Part shown: positions 1 through 17,484 of the stretch, piece after piece
Numbering within the stretch: position 1 is the first letter of the stretch
Layout of the letters: the number at the start of each line of letters is the position of its first letter
Origin: Thunnus maccoyii
Lineage: Eukaryota > Chordata > Actinopteri > Scombriformes > Scombridae
Reading direction: 5' to 3'
DNA: 64,000 bases
Assembly: GCF_910596095.1 (NCBI RefSeq)
Contig: NC_056551.1
Coordinates: 868,001-932,000 of the forward strand
Made by a program: the position numbers and the translations under genes
The notes under the pieces: model-generated
Told to the model about the DNA's origin: nothing
The model's input: only the letters and a program-made list of their open reading frames with translations
Database searches by the model: none

Positions 1-889
1 AATTCTGCCTGACATTTGTTTCCTTGTTACTTACTTTTTGCTACCTTTTTGCACCTCACACCTTTTCTGTGTTTTTTGAGTTCAGCATTTCAAGCTTTTA
101 TAAATGCAGTTGCTAAAACGTACAATAGATTTATCAGTTTTTTACAAATTTTTTCTGTGAAATTCTGTTCACTAAAGCTAGAGATTCAAAAAGGGTTCTC
201 GGATGTGAGCATGCTTTGGTATGTTCACACATAATTTTTAAAGCAGGGGTGTGGGACATGCTGTATGTTTCAAAGTTAACAGATCATTGACATAGCGATG
301 TTATAATGTGGTCCAGGTACTTTTGGTCAGTAAATCAGTCATTAAACTTGTTCCATACCCCTTCTTTGAATGCATGTGAAAAAAAATGTTAATCCCTGCA
401 CTTATTCTCTTTCTTTAAACCCTTTGTATGGACAATCATACAAAGCCACATTTCATGGATACCCATGTATTACAGTGATGCTGACTGAAATGATTCCAGA
501 AATCCAAATGTACTAAACATTTGCCATTAATAGGCATATTTAACATTTTCTCACACAGAAATCAGTTTTTTTCAGTGCTTTTTCTCCATTTAAGACATGG
601 ATGAATGAGTTCTGAAGATGAAGAGAACTGTATATCAAATTCTAATCTTTGGAGAAATCCTTCTTTATTGAACCATAATGTTTCAAAGCAAAGTCTATCA
701 CTGTAATACAGGTTCCATGTAAGAGTGGCACTCTGCTACATAAGAGAACCATTTTATTGTTGCCTGAGTATTGAATTACTTCGCTTTTTGCAGATTACAT
801 TTCAGCAGTGCACCTTGTGAAAATACACCTGCTGTTTCTCACTGTGTATGTCCTCTTAAACGTTGTCTTCTCTGATAAACTGATAACAG
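1..889. other. AT-rich non-coding DNA, probably SYK intron
   Basis: No exon, RNA gene or recognisable element was found on either strand. The open frames here are short and lack splice-bounded structure. Because SYK linker and kinase exons follow on the plus strand and the SH2 exons are absent, this is most simply an upstream SYK intron. The last 30 bases before 890 are a pyrimidine-containing stretch ending in AG that could act as a splice acceptor. Confidence 0.4.
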
Positions 890-6637
<5,748 letters not shown>

Positions 6638-6866
6638 TTCTTCACATGGATGCTATGAGACTATGCAAATTGTTGGTTGACAAGGAAAACTGCATTTAAT
6701 CATGTATGAATGACTGAAGATGATCATAAATTAAATGCTGTTGTAAAATGTTGACTTAAACTGAAGGATTTATTATAACTGTTCAACATAGAGCATAATT
6801 ATGCAAAGGACATTTATTTTATTACTTTTCTTGTTCTTTCCTGAATGTAAACCATATGTAAGTTGT

Positions 6867-6900
6867 AATAAACAGATATAAGTCCAGCTTATGCAATAAA
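6867..6900 (+). promoter_or_regulatory. Two SYK polyadenylation signals
   Basis: Canonical AATAAA hexamers occur at 6867-6872 and 6895-6900, about 230-260 bases past the SYK stop codon. They are the first good signals after the stop, so the SYK 3' UTR is probably short, near 0.28 kb. Confidence 0.65.
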
Positions 6901-6909
6901 CAAAGATTC

Positions 6910-8400
6910 ATGTTACAGCTAACAGACTACACAACTGATTCATTTGCTGATGTGTTTAATCATGTTTACACTGTAAGTATATTATATGTATTGTTACGGC
7001 ACCATTGCAAAGCCAGAAAAGATCTGAAATATGTTACCATCCTGCAAACATGACAACTGGCAAAGTAACCGGGAACTGTATTCTCTACTAATGACCGGGG
7101 TAAAAAAATTCTCCTTTCCATTGTGAGAAAACTGGGGCAGTGTGGAGCTCATCTGTATAGAGTCAAAGTGACATTGAACAGGTGCTGCAGCTTTAAAGTC
7201 TGTGTAAAAGAAAACGAGAGATATATTTTTTAACACATTATATATGTTAGAAAACATGTGAAAACACTGTGAACTATGTAGTACTGAATTGTGGAGTTAG
7301 AGCGTTCAACTGTTTTTCATCATTTCCATGTTCAGGATTTTTTGGGCGGGCCTGAAATGGTGGCTTTGCAACGTAAAGGGGTTACTAGCATGACCCTGAA
7401 ACAAGTCCACATTTACCTATAAAATATTTGCCGAAAGAAACAGCGGCTCCTAACATTACTTTATTATTAAAGTATTATCCATGTTGCTTGCCTTAAACCT
7501 ACAAACAACGCCTATTTTAAATTGTGTGTTTTTATACAGGAGTTTGGTATGAGCGTGATTAACTCAGAGGCTGTTTGGTTGGGTCGTGCTTTCAGCATCT
7601 TCAGCAGACACACCCTCAGTGTTTCAGAGCAGAGAATACTGCTTATTTTTCCACGATTTTGTAACCTAATTTTTTTACTTGGCAAATTTTTTAATCATTC
7701 AAATTTGGCTGGGTGGCTATTTATACATTTTTCTGTGCTGTGACAAACACAGAACATATATTTATCATTGCTTTACACAGACTTTAATGTTTAATGTTAC
7801 TCTCTATCAAGCAAGGCTGCTCTCCTGGACAAGAATTTAGTCTTTTGACACATTTTTCCAAGTGCTTTCAGTGCCATGGTCTCTCCTGAGAGCTGGTTAT
7901 CTAACTTACAGTCTAAATTAAGCCTTCATACAGCCTAATGAATTACTGCCTGACCTACCTTCACTTAAAACTCAGGATATTATCTAAGAGGAATGAAATG
8001 AAAGGGATGTTTATTATCGGAGAGCCTTGCTACAATATTCTGCGGCTCAGCATTCACCATGTTATATGTGTATGCACTGTATACTGTACTTTATGTGACG
8101 TTATAAGCGCAGTATCATTTGAAAATGCCTTTTGGAGATTCAACATAACCACTGCAACAGATTGTACCTGCATTAACATTAATGAAATGGTCACAGCTGG
8201 ATACAAAACAAACCTCTCTGTGAGTCTTAAACTCTTAAATTCAGCTGGAACCTTGGTAACTGAGGTTATTAGGTATTTTCAAGAGAATATATTCTTATAC
8301 TCTGTTAAGAATAGAAAAAAAGAATAATAACACTGAACCTGATATGATAAAAATCATAATGATGAGAGATTTGCTTATATAGATTAATGGCAACTACTGT
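6910..8400. other. Intergenic DNA 3' of SYK, no gene seen
   Basis: AT-rich sequence with only short unrelated open frames. A 129-codon frame at 7938-8327 has no recognisable domain, no splice context and ordinary intergenic composition, so I do not call it a gene. Confidence 0.4.
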
Positions 8401-8404
8401 AAAA

Positions 8405-8800
8405 TACAGTACTGTGCAAAAGTTTTTAGGCACCGAAATTAAAATGAAGATGCTTTCAAAAATAATGCTATGTGTAGTTTCTATTTATTGCTTAGCTTCA
8501 AACAAAGTTCAGTAGAGAGAAAATATCTAAATCAAATCAGTATTTGGTGTGATCACACTTTGCCTTTAAAAATGGCACCAGTTCTCCTTGGTACGCTTGT
8601 GCACAATATTTCAAGGTTCCTGGCAGGTCAATTGTTCCAAGCATCTTGGAGAACAAGTTTCTGTTCTTCTGTGGATTTAGGTGACTCAGTTGGTTCTATC
8701 TTCATGTAATCCCAGACAGACTCGATAATGTTGAGATCAGGCCTCTGTGTGGGGTGGGGCTGTCTGTCTAAAGTGCCTAAAACTTTTGCACAGTACTGTA
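8405..8800 (-). mobile_element. Short non-autonomous Tc1-like element with terminal inverted repeats
   Basis: The left end TACAGTACTGTGCAAAAG (8405 on) is matched in inverted form by the right end finishing at 8800 (GTGCCTAAAACTTTTGCACAGTACTGTA spans 8773-8800). The arms are about 28 bases and the whole is 0.4 kb. Inner sequence such as CAGACTCGATAATGTTGAGATCAGG is antisense Tc1 transposase C-terminus, the region that normally reads SPDLNPIE. The element is therefore an internally deleted Tc1 relative with the transposase remnant on the minus strand. Confidence 0.8.
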
Positions 8801-8816
8801 TGTATTTAAATGTTGT

Positions 8817-8960
8817 CTCTTTCCTGTTTCAAAATGACAATTCTCCCGTGCACAAAGCTGGCTCCATAAAGAAATGTTTTTACAGTTTGGTGTGGAAGAA
8901 CTTGACTGACCTGTAGAGAGCCCTGACCTCAACCCCATCCAACACCTTTGCGACAGTGGT
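8817..8960 (+). mobile_element. Tc1-like transposase C-terminal fragment
   Basis: The plus strand encodes FQNDNSPVHKAGSIK, then after a frame change and a stop a degenerate DLNPIQHLC-like segment (about 8920-8952). These correspond to the second catalytic Asp motif (QDNAPxH) and the final Glu motif of Tc1 DDE transposases. It sits on the opposite strand to the element just to its left, so it is a separate decayed copy. No ends were found. Confidence 0.65.
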
Positions 8961-9600
8961 GGTTCTGGGCCATTTTAACCACAGGGGCCAGACAGGGGCC
9001 AGCTATTACGTTAGAGGGGCCAGTTAAATTAACTCTGAAACTAAGCGCTCATTTTGCAGTGAGACAGGTCATCCAAAGATTAAGTATTTTACCAACAAGA
9101 CGAACAACTTCAGAGTTATCGTATTGTTCTATTGTGACAACAGATTTATGCTCACATCAAAACACCACACACACCAATCATAGATACATGAAATGTATAA
9201 AGTACTTCAAAGCTTACACTACATACAGGTACAGATTAGTACTGAATAGTAATAACTTTCACCGATCTAAAGGCACATGTTCATACACAGAAACGCACTG
9301 CAAATACCACAACACAATGGAAGTGTTTCTAGAGGACACTTATAAGTCATGAGCACGTCTGGACAGGCTTGTGTTGTCACTCCCATGGATGTATTATAAG
9401 AGAGAAAATGGCACCCATTCAGTCCAATAAGGATTGCTTGGCTGGCGCATATGCCAAAAAGTTTCTAGCTTTCAGTTTTTGCTTCCACGTTGTGTGGCCC
9501 ACTGAAATATGTGCAATAGAGTTTCTCCCGGTGGCCCCGCCCATGAGTTCCCGCTTGGCCCATAGACTTTACATTGTGATGTCACAGATTTTTAAATCGC
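8953..9600 (+). repeat. Diverged relative of the 17.5 kb hAT-like element
   Basis: It begins CAGTGGTGGTTCTGGGCC, similar in kind to CAGTGGCAGCTGGTGACTC at 17485. The stretch 9115-9245 (TATTGTTCTATTGTGACAAC, then ATGTATAAAGTAC and ACAGGTACAGAT) aligns with 17780-17935 and 22225-22380. It lacks the later part of those copies. It is an older member of the same family; the right boundary is uncertain. Confidence 0.5.
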
Positions 9601-9939
9601 TTTTCTCGGCTTGAGGAAAGTTTAAGAAATATAAAAATTCCGCAACCTTGACCTTGTTCGAAGTTGGAGGTGTCCTGTCAACAGTTTTACAGACATCTCT
9701 TTTACAATGATGGTCTATGGGGAAAATGCTTTTTGGGCTGCAGGGGGCTTGGACTCCAGCACATGGAGAGAGTGGTAAGCAAAACAGAGCAAAAAAAAAA
9801 GATTTTTGTCATGTCAAGTGAATTCTTCATGTTACTAAAGTTATCAGTCTTGTATCTTAATCAAAACAGATAAGTTTAAGGTCATAAACTTAGCATAACT
9901 GTGAATCTGAGCCACTGTGTCAAACAGTTATGTTAAAAT

Positions 9940-11212
9940 GGAGGTTGTGGGGTAAAACGTGCCAGTGATGTTGGGGCGAGTTGAGTCAATGGCTCAATTT
10001 ACCCCCAGTTCCTGTTCATGTTAATGTTTGATTACTGTTACAAGTGTTACAATGTTGATGAATAAATACGTAATTGTTGACTAGTGTTAAGTTTAAGCCA
10101 CACACAAACATGCTGTACATACAGACAAGTAACATATTAAAGGAAAAACCAACATAAAGTGTCTTAGTAAGGTGCTGGGCCACCATGTGCCACCAGAACA
10201 GCTTCAATACACCTTGGCATTGATTCTACAAGTATCTGAACTCTACTATAGGGATGAACACCATTCTTCAAAAAGATATTCCCTCATTTGGTGTTTTGAT
10301 GATGGTGGTGGAGAGTGCTGTCTAACACATCAGTCCAAAATCTCCCATTGGTGTTCAATTGGGTTGAGATCTGGTGACTGTGAAGGCCAGAGCATATGAT
10401 TCACATCATTTTCATACTCATCAAACCATTGAGTGACCCCTCGTGTCCTGTGAATTGGGGCATCGTCATCCTAGAGGAGACCACTCCCATCAGGATAGAA
10501 ATGTTTCATCATAGGATGAAGGTGATCACTGAGAACAATTTTGTATTGATTTGCAGTGACGCTTCCCTCTAAGGGGACAAGTGGACCCAAACCATGCCAG
10601 CAAAATGCCCCTCACAGCATAACAGCCACCAGATCCCCTCACTGTAGGGGTCAAGCATTCAGACCTGGACCAGTTTTTCCTTTAATTTGTCACCTGTTTG
10701 TTTACACAAAAGCACATTTACACATACATTCTTTTCTCTGTAGCTAACAAACAAAGATCACAGTTTAATCTTACTGTAAATGTTTAGGTAACATGTTGTA
10801 TAACAGGATACAAACATATGGTTTTACTTAAAAAGTACAAGTTTTTGCCTTTGTTAAACTGATGGCATTAATGAAGTTCAAAATTATCTCCAAATTGTTT
10901 GATTTTGTGTCATTTTTATGTCAGTATTTAACAGTGGCACAATTTACCCCTAGAGCGCTCAATTTACCCCATCCCCATGCTCATTTTACCCCTACCTTGG
11001 GGCAAATTGTGCCATAGGACTAACTTTTTTGATGGGTCATTGTTCTAAAACCATAAAAATTAGATAATTTATTTTAATTTCCGTGTGCACACAACAACCT
11101 GAGGTATATATAGTAACTATTATTTGAAACAAATACACGTCTGTTTTGCGGTAAAATCATCAAATGTAAAAAGTGGCTCATGTTACCCCATTCTCCCCTA
11201 CCGCAAGTGACC
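9940..11212. mobile_element. Unclassified DNA element with GTGGGGTAAAA-type ends, interrupted by a Tc1 fragment
   Basis: The left part begins TTGTGGGGTAAAACGTGCCAG near 9945. The right end, read in reverse, is GGGGAGAATGGGGTAACATGAGCC (11185-11212), giving imperfect terminal inverted repeats. Several internal words of the type CTCAATTTACCCC (9990, 10930-11000) repeat this theme on both sides. A Tc1-like fragment at 10165-10725 separates the halves. No transposase of its own is visible, so its superfamily is unknown. Confidence 0.45.
10165..10725 (-). mobile_element. Tc1-like transposase remnant
   Basis: Antisense Tc1 motifs are clear. 10340-10380 is the complement of a [13 protein letters not shown] segment, and the TGATTCACATCATTTTCATACTCATC stretch complements the region read [10 protein letters not shown] in this family. 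The sequence closely parallels 56784-57150, so both copies belong to one family. There are many stops and no terminal repeats; it is dead. Confidence 0.65.
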
Positions 11213-11659
11213 ACTGGGAAAAATTGGCTGCCTGGCTTAGTCGCAGTGCCCTATCCAGATCTTATAATACATCCATAGTCACTGCCTGATTTGCGTAGCT
11301 GCTGGATCTGCATTGTGCACGTGTGAGCGGGTCCGCAATCTTGGACAGCTATGTGCAGCAACATCACTTGGACAAACCACATTAGAGTTGAGTTTAACAG
11401 AAAGAAGAATGAAAATGAAAGTGACTTAATGATTGAATTAATAGAGCAGCTGCCAGTGGTCTCTGCTCAGTGCATAAACACACATTTTACTGTTTGTGTT
11501 ACTGGCTGGAGCTGTTAGTCTGCTGCTAGTTTATCTGCTAACCTGCTGCCTGTTTCAGGTTAAACTGTAAATGTTGGCAAACTGTACAAGACATAACACA
11601 GTTCAAGGCCATAAGAGGGAAAACCCCACCTCTACATGTTTTACCCCAGTGGTCATCAG

Positions 11660-13100
11660 CTGCCTCCAAAAAACTAAAAGATTTCAACCAGGACATGAAA
11701 GATGGAGAATATGTCTTGCTCTATCCTGATGGCTCTCAGATAAACAAAATATCCCTGGGACTGACACGCCCTTTACTACTGAACACTACAAAGAGGCCAT
11801 TGGAAAAGCTTATCAATGGATCACACTGTACATCTGCACCCTTGAGGACTTGTCTAAGAGTAAGTATTGAAATACAGTATATGCACATGTAAATCAAATA
11901 CTTTTTGTGATTAGTGCTTTGAGTTTGTGGGATTCCAGCCACAGTTAAGTTGCTTAGAAGCCTACATATTTAATGTGTAATTTGGGCATGTAATTTGAAA
12001 TGTAGAATGATCACAAAATCTTCTGTAAGGTCATGGAGAAAACTCAGTTTCAGAAGATGGGGATGATGATGAAGAAGTTGATATTAGGGTGCCACCTAAT
12101 ATGTTGCCACTTTCTGACACAGTGGTAGGTATATCTCAGGAATTTATTTGTTCAAGATGTCTGTACTTACAGTACAGCTGTAATACATTAAAATCTCCTG
12201 GACAACAGTTATGAGAATAGGCATATACAATGGTTAGATTCAGTGTTAGGGCTATGAATAAGTTTAAGGTTTGATGTTTACACTTGTCAGGACAAGTCCT
12301 GAAAGCAGTACAGCAGAGTGTAGACATTGGTAAGTAAAATTTCTCCTCAGACATTGTTTTGGTCACTGTGACAGCTATATGAATGTCAGTACACTAAGAA
12401 AGTATTAGGACAGTGACATAATGTTTCATTGTTTTGGCTCTGTACTCCAGAACAGTGGATTTGAAATTAAACATTGACTATGAGGTTAAAGTACTGGACT
12501 ACAGAGCCAAAACAACAAAACATCTGTGTGTCAGAATACTTTCTAGATTTATTGTATGTCATTGTTTATTTCAAAAGTCATTGCAGTTGTACACAGACAG
12601 GACATTTAAAGTGTTACACTATCTATCAATAATTATAACTTCTACTATGAAGAAATTTTACATCATTGCAAATGTTTTTTACTATAATTTCATTTATTAT
12701 CTGTTTATATACCAACCTCCACTTGTGGTTGCCCGCAGGAGGCATTACAATTGTTGAAAAATATATACCATTTATTAAATGTTTATATACTACTTATACA
12801 TAGTAAATAGGGGGGCTTAAAGTGTCACCTCATTTTTTGCTCTTGAAATGGGAAATCTATATATCTTCCAGTAATTGTTCACATATACTTCAATTATATG
12901 TCAATTGTATGTTTTGTAGGTTCAAGGAGGGACTAGCAACACTCGATTTTGCACCCTAGAGCAGCATCTTTCACTCTCCCTCTTGTTGCGATGGGCTACA
13001 CTGAGACCAATCTGACAGTTGATGCTGTGGAGAACATCTTTCACGTGCTGTTCTGTCCACCTGGTACCAGGAGGAGGCCAGAGTACTGAGCCATTTGCAA
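11660..13100 (+). pseudogene. Broken HECT-type (G2E3-like) E3 ligase fragment
   Basis: Three exon-like pieces lie in order on the plus strand. At 11690-11859 the frame reads [16 protein letters not shown] and, after a one-frame shift, [16 protein letters not shown], ending at a GTAAGT donor. At 12030-12124 an acidic segment (SEDGDDDEEVDIRVPPN) is followed by GTAGGT. At 12920-13090 the text resembles the start of the HECT-like domain of fish G2/M-phase-specific E3 ligase-like proteins (FKEGLATLDF, then YTETNLTVDAVENIF). It has internal frameshifts, and the catalytic C-lobe cysteine region is absent. Such genes are multi-copy in fish and often linked to transposons. Assignment rests on motif memory and is moderate. 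Confidence 0.45.
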
Positions 13101-13306
13101 GATTAACTGTTATTAACTGTTGTTAAAATTTTAAGAAATGTGCAGAACTGCAACAAACAGTGAGAGCAGCCCTCCAGGGAGCATGATTGGGCCCCACAAT
13201 AGCACATCAAGCTACCCAGTAGTTTCTGAGAAGACTTTCATGGCAGAGGTAACAAATGCATGTCTACCAGACAAATATCTTATGTTGCAGAATCAGGAAA
13301 TGAAGT

Positions 13307-14930
13307 TTCTAAAATCCAGACATATTTTTGAGTGATATGTATTTCTCAAATGCAGTTGTCCAGTTGACTGGTGGAGCCAGCCCACTCTGTCTCTCCAAGT
13401 CCGCAAAATGAATTTGGAGATTAACATCATCACACAGACTGCACTGATCTGGCAAAATGTCATCAAACTGGCTTCCTGGGACACTGGGAATCCACACTCC
13501 CTTCCATCAAACATAAAGCCGGTCAGAAATTAAAACACTATAAATCAAGTCATTACAAATGGATCATTAAACCCTCCAAAGGTAGGCAAAAATGCTAAAT
13601 AAGTATTATAAGTAAAACTACGGTAAGTCAGTTCTTCAGCTGTAATAAATTGTAAATTAATGACAGAAATCAGCAGCAGGTTGACTGACAGGTTTACAGG
13701 AGCCCTTTCAGTCAAATATGGTTGTTATATTTGTGTCTACCACAAGGAGCTTTTTGGTATTGAATCAGATAAATCCACCTTTTTTAAATAATGATCTAGT
13801 TTTCAGACTTAAATGAATTCAATTCAATTCAATTTTGTTTATATAGCGCCAAATCACAACAAAAGTAATCTCAGGGCACTTTTCACATAGAGCAGGTCTA
13901 GACCGTACTCTTAGTTTACAGAGACCCAACAATTCCATTTATGAGCAAGCACTTGGCGACAGCAGTAAGGAAATACCTCCCCCTTAACGGGAAGAAACCT
14001 CAAGCAATACCCGACTCTAGGTGGGCGGCCATCTGCTTCGACCAGTTAGGTTGAATGGGATTATTGTCAAGGTATACCAATGGCATGAGCAAAGTTTCAG
14101 TGCGGGACCCACTAGAAATTGCCATCTCACTCTACACTTTGATCTGCTTTAGGCAACCACACACATTGCCGTTAATATAACATAAGTGAAAATACAATCT
14201 GATATTTACTGAACATGGTCACACATCGCATGGGTTAAATACAAACCTGTGAGGCAGGTGGTACATGGCTTCTGGTTTACCTGATGAACGACATTGATGA
14301 ACAGGTCGGATGGTGTGGTTGCTCCAAAGTTGTCTGTACTTATCAAGCTCTTTCTGCAAGACACCCAAAAAGACATACTGTAGTGGGCACTTGTGTTCAT
14401 GGCTGCTGTTGAAAAGGTGTCTCTCTCTCAGGTCACTGAAGACATCACTCCAGAACTGAGTCCTAATGGTGGAATGACAACATACACAATATTTTACCAC
14501 AGTGTTGAGAAAATGTTACATGGAAGTTTATCATACCCATCAGCATGTAACACTTGGTTTGGTCCCACTGTGAAGTATCCTCTTTGGACAAACCTTGGTC
14601 TAGAGCAAAAATGAACTCCAGATGGATCCAGTTTGGCAACTATATGCCTTACATAATCTCTTTTAACTTTCAGGGGATACTTTTGTTGCAATGTCTGCCA
14701 CATAGCTCTGTAACCTAACAGCTGACCTGATCCTCTCAGTTCATGTGCAACCGTTGCATTCACAGTAGCAATGGGAGTATAGCCTGTCCTCCTAGTTAGA
14801 CCTCCTTTCTTTAGCCTCCTCTTTAAGGTGCTCAGACTCAGAAGAATGTTGTGCTCTTTTCCAAGAAAATCAAGGATCAACTCATATGTGTGGCCCTCTG
14901 AGAAATACTTATGGATGAGGCCTGCCTATG
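13307..14930 (-). pseudogene. Broken integrase-core (rve-like) transposase gene
   Basis: On the minus strand, 14925-14500 encodes an N-terminal part with YFSEGHTYE, STLKRRLKKGGLTRR and YRAMWQTLQQKYPLKVKR, reaching the first catalytic Asp in HADGYDKL. A second frame, 14480-14219, resumes at RTQFWSDVFSDLRERHLF and continues through SSHEHKC, LQKELDKYRQLW and LPHRF. A last piece, 13505-13307, ends with WTTAFEKYISLKNMSGF and a stop. About 100 residues with the second acidic residue and the final Glu are missing between the first two frames, and a stop precedes GLIHKYF. This matches the widespread fish integrase-core proteins of transposon origin (IS3-like DDE type), here inactivated. A different L2 3' end lies within its span. 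Confidence 0.6.
13815..14055 (-). repeat. L2-like LINE 3' end
   Basis: The plus strand starts with TTCAATTCAATT tails and TTTATATAGCGCC, then CACATAGAGCAGGTCTAGACC and GGGCGGCCATCTGC. This is the familiar antisense 3' UTR of a teleost L2-type LINE with its short tandem tail. The element was inserted in minus orientation and is severely 5' truncated. A diverged second copy lies at 16450-16925. Confidence 0.65.
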
Positions 14931-15308
14931 CCATCTGATACTGGTCCTGGGCCTGAAAGGAAAAGAGAATAGGGCAAAGCATTAGGAAAGCATGAATCCA
15001 CAGAGAAATCTAATTAAAAAAAACATAAAAATGTATCAGTACTAACAAAGAAAAAAAACGGTGAACTGTTTGATGCATAAAAGTGTAAGTATTTAATCGG
15101 CTCAATGTGTGCACAGCTCCAGGCACGAAGACCAAAAAGAAAAACTTGGATTGGCATTAAATATTACCACTTTAAAATTCAGGCAGAGTGTTAAAGTAAG
15201 AGGTCTATGTTGATATGAAAAAAGACAAAAGGGAGGAACTGACATGATGATTCCAGGTAGCCTACAAAAATTATAATATATGCATGAACCAGACAATGAA
15301 TTTCTCAG

Positions 15309-15540
15309 TTAAAGGGGACCTATTATGCTTTTCCTTATTTTCAGTCATATATATAATGTTGGATGTTGATGCTAAAAGTGACTAATGTGTCAAACAATGA
15401 GGTAAACATATGTAGAAGTAATTCCTGTGAGCAAAAAGCACCGGCTACAGACTGCTCTGAATGCTTGGTTTGAATGTTGGCTCCTGACAGATTTCTTGAC
15501 ATGATCATCTGCTCCATGTTCACTGCTCCACTCTGCTAAC
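15309..15540. repeat. MITE-like terminus at a TTAA target
   Basis: TTAAAGGGGACCTATTATGC at 15309 is the typical left end of an abundant fish repeat that inserts at TTAA (piggyBac/Kolobok-type target). I did not find its matching right end, so the extent is a guess. Confidence 0.35.
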
Positions 15541-16449
15541 ATTATGGCTATTTTCTATTGTTTTGGGAGTAGTCATGCCAAGCCATGGATCCATTACACA
15601 GCAGGGTTAAGTAAAATAAGTTGTTTACCTGGTGGAGTTGTGCTGGACATCTGCAGCTCTTCATCAAACATCATCATTACTGTGGAAAGATTTGTGCAAA
15701 TCTGCTGGTGGCATAGGCAAGGCACACGAGGTGCAGGACTTGCTAGCAGACATGTTGATTTCTTCTGTGACGATGGATGGTGAAATGAAGTTTGTAGATG
15801 ATCCATTCTCAAAGGTGGCTGAATGAAAAAGGGAGACGAACGGCAAGTGCGCTGGAGCTTTATAGGGGGAGGGTGCTGCGTGGTAGCTACCTTCCGATTA
15901 GGTGGTGAGTGCAAAGGTCTTTCTCAGGTGCTGAGGCAGAGCCTCGTATGGTAAACCAATAGCAAAGCCTGTTAGAGGGCGGAGCATGTACAACATAGAA
16001 TTAGTCTGCCCTCACCAGTGCAACAAAGCTAACAGAAGAGTCAGGGAGATGTCAATTAAACACAGTCTGTACACACTTCACAGTCTCGAGAAGATGTCTA
16101 ATCAGCCAAAGTAATTACAATCACCTGTGGGTTGACCAATGGTGTGCAGAGCCTTTAACAATTCAAAAAGTTAGGAAAAGGTAACTTACCAGACCAAGCA
16201 CTCTACCAGTTGATCAACAATAAGCACACCCCTCAGCACTTGAGGAAGCACACCATTGGCCAAGTCTGCTAGAGCATTTCACTCTATTTTTACTTGTTGG
16301 CATTTTTAAAAAAAATCCGTAGTTCTACAATATACAATATATATTACAATTGACATCATTCATTAACACAGTACCACATCATGCACAAATAATACATTTA
16401 AACTCAAGCACTAGTGAAATACTTGACTTTTAGAGCTTACCATCTTCTA
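15541..16449. other. Intergenic DNA, no gene seen
   Basis: Overlapping open frames of 60-106 codons occur on both strands at 15544-15914. None has a recognisable domain, they contradict one another in frame, and there is no splice context. Part may belong to the TTAA-flanked repeat to the left. Confidence 0.35.
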
Positions 16450-16925
16450 GGAAAGGTCAAGTCAAGTGAGTTTTACTTATATGGTGCTAAATCACAACAG
16501 AAGTTATATCAGGTATCTTTTCACATAGAGCAGGTCTAGGCTATACTCTTTAATTTACAGAGACTCAACATTCCATCATGAGCAAACACTTTGCGACAGA
16601 AGCAAGGGGAAACTCCCCTTTAACAGCTCTAGACGGGTGACCATCTGCCTTGACCGGTTGGCTTGAGAGAGAAAGAAGGAGGGGGAAAGGGAGACACAGA
16701 GAAACACAGCAACAACAATAACAACAATAACAACAATAGTAATAAAAGAAATATTACCAATAAAGTAGTAGCAGTGTGCAAAATTGACTAATAATCAGTG
16801 ATAATCAGCAGTCAGTTCGCAGCCAAAGGTAGTAGTAACATGCCTTAATGGTACATGAAAGTTTTAAGCCTACTCTTGAACATAGAGAGGGTGTCTGCCT
16901 CCTGGACTGAAAGATGGCGTTTTTA
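16450..16925 (-). repeat. Second L2-like LINE 3' fragment
   Basis: It shares CACATAGAGCAGGTCTAG and GACCATCTGCCTTGACCGG with 13815-14055. It extends further, to GAAAGTTTTAAGCCTACTC and GAGAGGGTGTCTGCCTCCTG, segments that in complete fish L2 elements lie just 3' of the reverse transcriptase frame. An (ACA)n-type stretch is at 16710-16745. It is non-coding and inserted in minus orientation. Confidence 0.6.
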
Positions 16926-17484
16926 TATGTAAAAAATTGGTGGGGCACCAACCTACAGTACTCCCTCTTGCTACTTATGTTTTTTTAACACATCATGGGT
17001 CCATGCATGGCTCCACAAAAAACTTTTAATGACAGAGTGGCTTGTATCTAGCAGGTTTTGTACACATACACAGAGGAAGGGAGAGAGATACATTACCTCT
17101 GTCACAAGCCTAAGCCTTAAGAATGCAATATTCCATCGTCATAAGCTGACACAACCAAGCTCAGGACAAATGAGCTCACAGGGTCATAAGCAAACAGCAA
17201 GGAGCTCAACACCACTGAAGGCCACAATGACGTGCACAGACAACTTTTTAGGGATACAGATCCATTCTATGACAACAACCTTAATAGATAAGCATGGTCT
17301 ATATATATATATGTTTTACGGTTTTTATTTTTAATTAGGCATCTATAGGCTTGCTCCAAATGCTCCAAATGACATTTCATTGTACTTGTACAGTGACAAT
17401 TAAGTTATCTTATCTGGACACACTGACATTCATCACCATCTATATCAAGTGATCCAGCATAACAATATGCACAGTGTATATATA

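Noticed and set aside
7938..8327. 129-codon frame downstream of SYK
   Set aside because: No domain or family resemblance, AT-rich intergenic composition and no transcript signals.
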